This document shows positions 5,601 through 7,536 of a stretch of DNA of 7,536 bases, in pieces; within the stretch, counting starts at the first letter, position 1; every line of letters starts with the position of its first letter. A program made the position numbers and the translations under genes. This DNA comes from Bacteroidaceae bacterium (GTDB lineage Bacteria; Bacteroidota; Bacteroidia; Bacteroidales; Bacteroidaceae): NCBI GenBank assembly GCA_021443285.1, contig JABUUG010000052.1, forward strand, positions 1,697 to 9,232, read 5' to 3'. The notes under the pieces are model-generated. The model was not told the origin of the DNA, searched no databases, and saw nothing but the letters and a program-made list of their open reading frames with translations.

Positions 5601-7536
5601 CCTCACCGTGGCAATAGCGAACATAGACCTCGGCGACCTGCTCTCCACCCTGCCTTACGCGCCAAAGATCAAGGGTAAGCTCAACGGCGACTACCACTTT
5701 GTGCAGAATGAGGAGAACTACTCCGTATCCTCTTCCACGGCAGTTCAGGCGTTGAAGTATGAGGGCATGGACATAGGCAATGTCTCAACGGAGTTCGTGT
5801 ATATGCCCGATGCCGACGGCGGCCACCATGTGGACTGCGTCATGTTTATGGACGACAGGGAGATAGGTTCACTCGTCGGCTCATACAACTCCGCCGATAA
5901 AGGTACCATTGATGCCACATTCAAGATGATTGAGATGCCGATGCATGTCGTGAACGGCTTCATACCCAACCAGCTGTTCGGACTCAGGGGCAAGGGCGAC
6001 GGCACGCTGACCGTGAAAGGTTCGCTCGACAGGCCGGACGTGAACGGCGAGGTGTTCCTCGATTCGTGCCACCTCTATTCCGTCCCCTACGGCATAGACA
6101 TGCGATTCTCCAACGACCCTGTGCGCATAGTGGGCAGCCGCCTGATGCTGGAGAACTTCGAGATGTACGCCAACAACGACAACCCGCTCACCATAGCGGG
6201 CAACATCGACTTCTCCAATATGGACAACCTCTCGATGGATGTGCAGATGAAGGCGGAGAACTACCTGATAATAGACGCCAAGGAGAACGTGAAGTCGGAG
6301 GCTTACGGCAAGGCTTTCATCAATCTCTACGCCACAATGAAGGGGCAGCTCAGCCGCCTGAGGATGAAGGGCGAGCTCAGCGTGCTGCCGGCGACGGACG
6401 TGGCCTATGTACTGCGCGACTCGCCTCTTTCCACCGACGACCACAACAGGCTGGAGGGGCTCGTGGAGTTCGTCAATATGTCGGACACCACCAAGACTTA
6501 CGCCGTCAGCCGTCCTGCCCTGACGGGTTTCAACATGGACTTGACCCTGAACGTCTCGTCGGGGGCGCGCATAATGTGCTACCTCAATGCCATGCACTCC
6601 AACTACGTGGACCTCACGGGCAGCGGATCACTGCGAATGAAATATAACCCCAACGACAACCTGACCCTGACGGGAAGGTACAGTCTGGCGGGGGGCAACA
6701 TGAAGTATTCGCTGCCAATCATTCCGCTGAAGACCTTCACCATAAAGGAGGGCAGCTATGTGGAGTTCAGCGGCGACATAATGAACCCGAAGCTGAACAT
6801 CGCCGCCACGGAGACTATCAAGGCGCAGGTGGGGGGCGAAACGGGCATATCGAGAAGCGTGAAGTTTGAGTGTGGCGTGAAAATAACCAAGACGCTGAAA
6901 GACCTCGGACTGGAGTTCACCCTCACCGCTCCCGAAGACCTTGAGGTGGCGACGTCGCTCGCGTCAATGGGGCAGGACACGCGTGGCAAGCTGGCTGTCT
7001 CCATGCTGACCACGGGAATGTATCTCGCCGACGGCAACACGAGCGCTTTCTCCATGAACACCGCCCTAAACCAGTTCCTGCAGGGCGAGATAAACAACCT
7101 GACGGGCAGCGCACTGCGCAGCATTGACTTCTCTTTCGGACTTGACAACAACACAGACCAGTCTGGCAGCACCCACACCGACTACCAGTTCAACTTCGCC
7201 AAACGCTTCCTCAACAACCGACTGAAGGTGGCGGTCGGGAGTGTGGTCTCCACAGGCGGATATATAGAAAAGGGCAGGACAAACTCGGTGTTCGACCACA
7301 TGGATCTGGAATACCGCCTCACGGCAGACGGTAACACTTATGTGAACTTCTACTACAATAATAACTCTTACGACTGGCTCGACGGTATGACGCAGGAGTT
7401 CGGCGGCGGATTCGTGTGGCGCCGGTCTGCCGAGACATTCAAGGACCTCTTCCGCTTCAAGGACAAGAAGGAAGCCGTAAAACCGAAGGAGACAAAGAAG
7501 ATGTCTGACAAACGGATGGGCATCTTCTTGGAGGAT
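2683..7536 (+). CDS. tamB: TamB/AsmA-like translocation and assembly module protein, 3' end outside window
   Basis: An uninterrupted frame of 1618 codons runs to the window edge. TamB-family proteins are anchored in the inner membrane and span the periplasm as a long beta-rich groove; they are implicated in phospholipid transport to, and protein assembly in, the outer membrane, often with an Omp85 partner (TamA or the lipoprotein TamL). Residues 1-6 are basic (LKKTVR), 7-28 form one hydrophobic helix, and CPPVQNWLVGKAA at 28-40 and ISIDNVRLAFPLDL (about 52-65) match the usual start of Bacteroidetes TamB proteins. The middle is repetitive beta-strand sequence with an 80-residue repeat. The C-terminal TamB (DUF490) domain covers about 1294-1582, with GSYVEFSGD (1357-1365), NPKLNIAATE, LEYRLTADG and a final GGGFVWRR. 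A lysine-rich tail (1587-1612) suggests the stop is close. TTG 2683 is the only start that keeps the anchor: TAG at 2668 closes the frame upstream and no ATG or GTG lies between. An AGGAAGAAG stretch precedes it. The downstream gene is not visible; tamA/tamL would be expected in many relatives. Confidence 0.9.
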   Translation, partial: MKKTVRAILFIILLPIVLVALLAVAVYCPPVQNWLVGKAAAYASEATGMQISIDNVRLAFPLDLRLGGVKALRPDTTASGEVVQDTIADIHSLYVDVQLLPLFRGQVMVDALEFGYMKICTSDFIEAARIKGSLRMLKAESHGIDLRNETLRLDLAQIDGADVDILLNDSVPEDTTKTEVFWKIQADMARISNSNVRVRSKDMDVAVKVGELQGETGLFDLHKNEYRLAHALLNEADVRYNDIVDITDAAAVVDSIYVCAPDISANIAHLALKEKRGIEVCDLYGRVRMDSTSLHLNDLRLETKHSRLTLGMNMEMNAFADTNPGKLQLAFDGTIGGRDIACFSEYLPKGMADKLKGCQIELGGAMRGNMLAADISRLSVGIPGKMQLKANGSVSNITDINRLRTNLNAELHCPNTDFLTQFIDPKLLAGTGIRMPKGMPLTASVKVSGGMKDMAFENLRLSIPGSMDMTMKGKVSLAAFSLNSSDINLAIDAPNIDALLSCIDPQLLAGAGVTLPKGIGLKGTAGLKGGYIVFDLTASEGGGYVVLKGRLNPDTKHYDVNAETHRFAVNHFMPSLGIGTVDATASAAGKGYDPFNVQTQIAAKAKVGALQYGSYHLTDVQLDALIANGRTKASLDSRNTYLNGEIVLNALNSDRILKGTMSGDIGRINLYNLGVTKVPLSLGMCSHLDFNCDFGENVYLSGNISDITIADTVRTFHPDDITLDIFSSADTTHAVVDCGDFYASLNAHGSYKHLIKKGTALADIVMDDLSKHEINLPNLWNELPLVSFRLKTGAENPLSRFLKFHGIKFDVADIDLQSTPVHGVNGDISLYGVVADSIQLDTIRMKIDSDEDNCVFSGQVRNNKNNPQFVFNALLDGKIMEHGLEAYVTVKDRHDRVGLRIGADAEVEDNRLNMHILDDKGIVIGYEDFTVNSDNHVSFAKRNRVSADLRLRSVTGKGIGIYSNDDSPDVLQDLTVAIANIDLGDLLSTLPYAPKIKGKLNGDYHFVQNEENYSVSSSTAVQALKYEGMDIGNVSTEFVYMPDADGGHHVDCVMFMDDREIGSLVGSYNSADKGTIDATFKMIEMPMHVVNGFIPNQLFGLRGKGDGTLTVKGSLDRPDVNGEVFLDSCHLYSVPYGIDMRFSNDPVRIVGSRLMLENFEMYANNDNPLTIAGNIDFSNMDNLSMDVQMKAENYLIIDAKENVKSEAYGKAFINLYATMKGQLSRLRMKGELSVLPATDVAYVLRDSPLSTDDHNRLEGLVEFVNMSDTTKTYAVSRPALTGFNMDLTLNVSSGARIMCYLNAMHSNYVDLTGSGSLRMKYNPNDNLTLTGRYSLAGGNMKYSLPIIPLKTFTIKEGSYVEFSGDIMNPKLNIAATETIKAQVGGETGISRSVKFECGVKITKTLKDLGLEFTLTAPEDLEVATSLASMGQDTRGKLAVSMLTTGMYLADGNTSAFSMNTALNQFLQGEINNLTGSALRSIDFSFGLDNNTDQSGSTHTDYQFNFAKRFLNNRLKVAVGSVVSTGGYIEKGRTNSVFDHMDLEYRLTADGNTYVNFYYNNNSYDWLDGMTQEFGGGFVWRRSAETFKDLFRFKDKKEAVKPKETKKMSDKRMGIFLED
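3922..4419 (+). repeat. 80-residue internal repeat in the TamB-like protein
   Basis: The pattern P-N-x-D-x-L-x(3)-I-D-P-x-L-L-A-G-x-G occurs at residues 414-432 and again at 494-512, exactly 80 residues (240 bp) apart. The DNA copies starting at 3949 and 4189 match at 40 of 51 bases by hand count. PKG follows at the same offset in both. A weaker unit precedes them (around residues 340-350, with SEYLPKG), and another may follow at about 567-579 (AVNHFMPSLGIG). The repeats fit duplication of a structural module in the periplasmic groove. Confidence 0.65.

Overview
The window looks like chromosomal DNA from Bacteroidales, most likely a Prevotella-like member. Evidence: two promoter matches of the Bacteroidetes type (TAnnTTTG, one with a well-spaced upstream TTTG), little or no Shine-Dalgarno sequence before manC, a RhuM protein of the Bacteroidetes type, a short single-domain ManC, and a very long TamB-like protein of the Bacteroidetes type. 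No database search was possible, so genus level is a guess.

Layout. Positions 1-58 are the 5' part of a tRNA-Leu(CAA) gene on the minus strand, cut by the window edge. Positions 59-318 are a divergent intergenic region holding a small 12-bp-based repeat, a minus-strand promoter candidate for the tRNA and a plus-strand promoter for the next gene. Positions 319-1335 encode a RhuM-family protein of unknown biochemical role, clearly more AT-rich than the genes that follow. A 171-bp gap with a strong AT-rich inverted repeat separates it from manC (1507-2613), a GDP-mannose-forming mannose-1-phosphate guanylyltransferase. After a 69-bp gap with a GC-rich hairpin comes a huge open frame, 2683 to the window end (1618 codons, no stop in the window), encoding a TamB/AsmA-like envelope protein with an N-terminal membrane anchor and a C-terminal TamB (DUF490) domain. 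It starts with TTG.

How the parts fit. manC and tamB are co-directional, close together, and both serve the cell envelope: nucleotide sugar for surface glycans, and a periplasm-spanning lipid-transport or assembly protein. Co-transcription is possible but not shown. RhuM next to a tRNA gene, with a different base composition, looks like an accessory gene at an integration-prone spot, but no integrase, attachment-site duplication or restriction-modification partner is inside the window.

I found no convincing new multi-gene system. The points most worth a second look are the start-site puzzle of rhuM, the obligatory TTG start and internal 80-residue repeat of the TamB-like protein, and the repeat array in the presumed tRNA leader.
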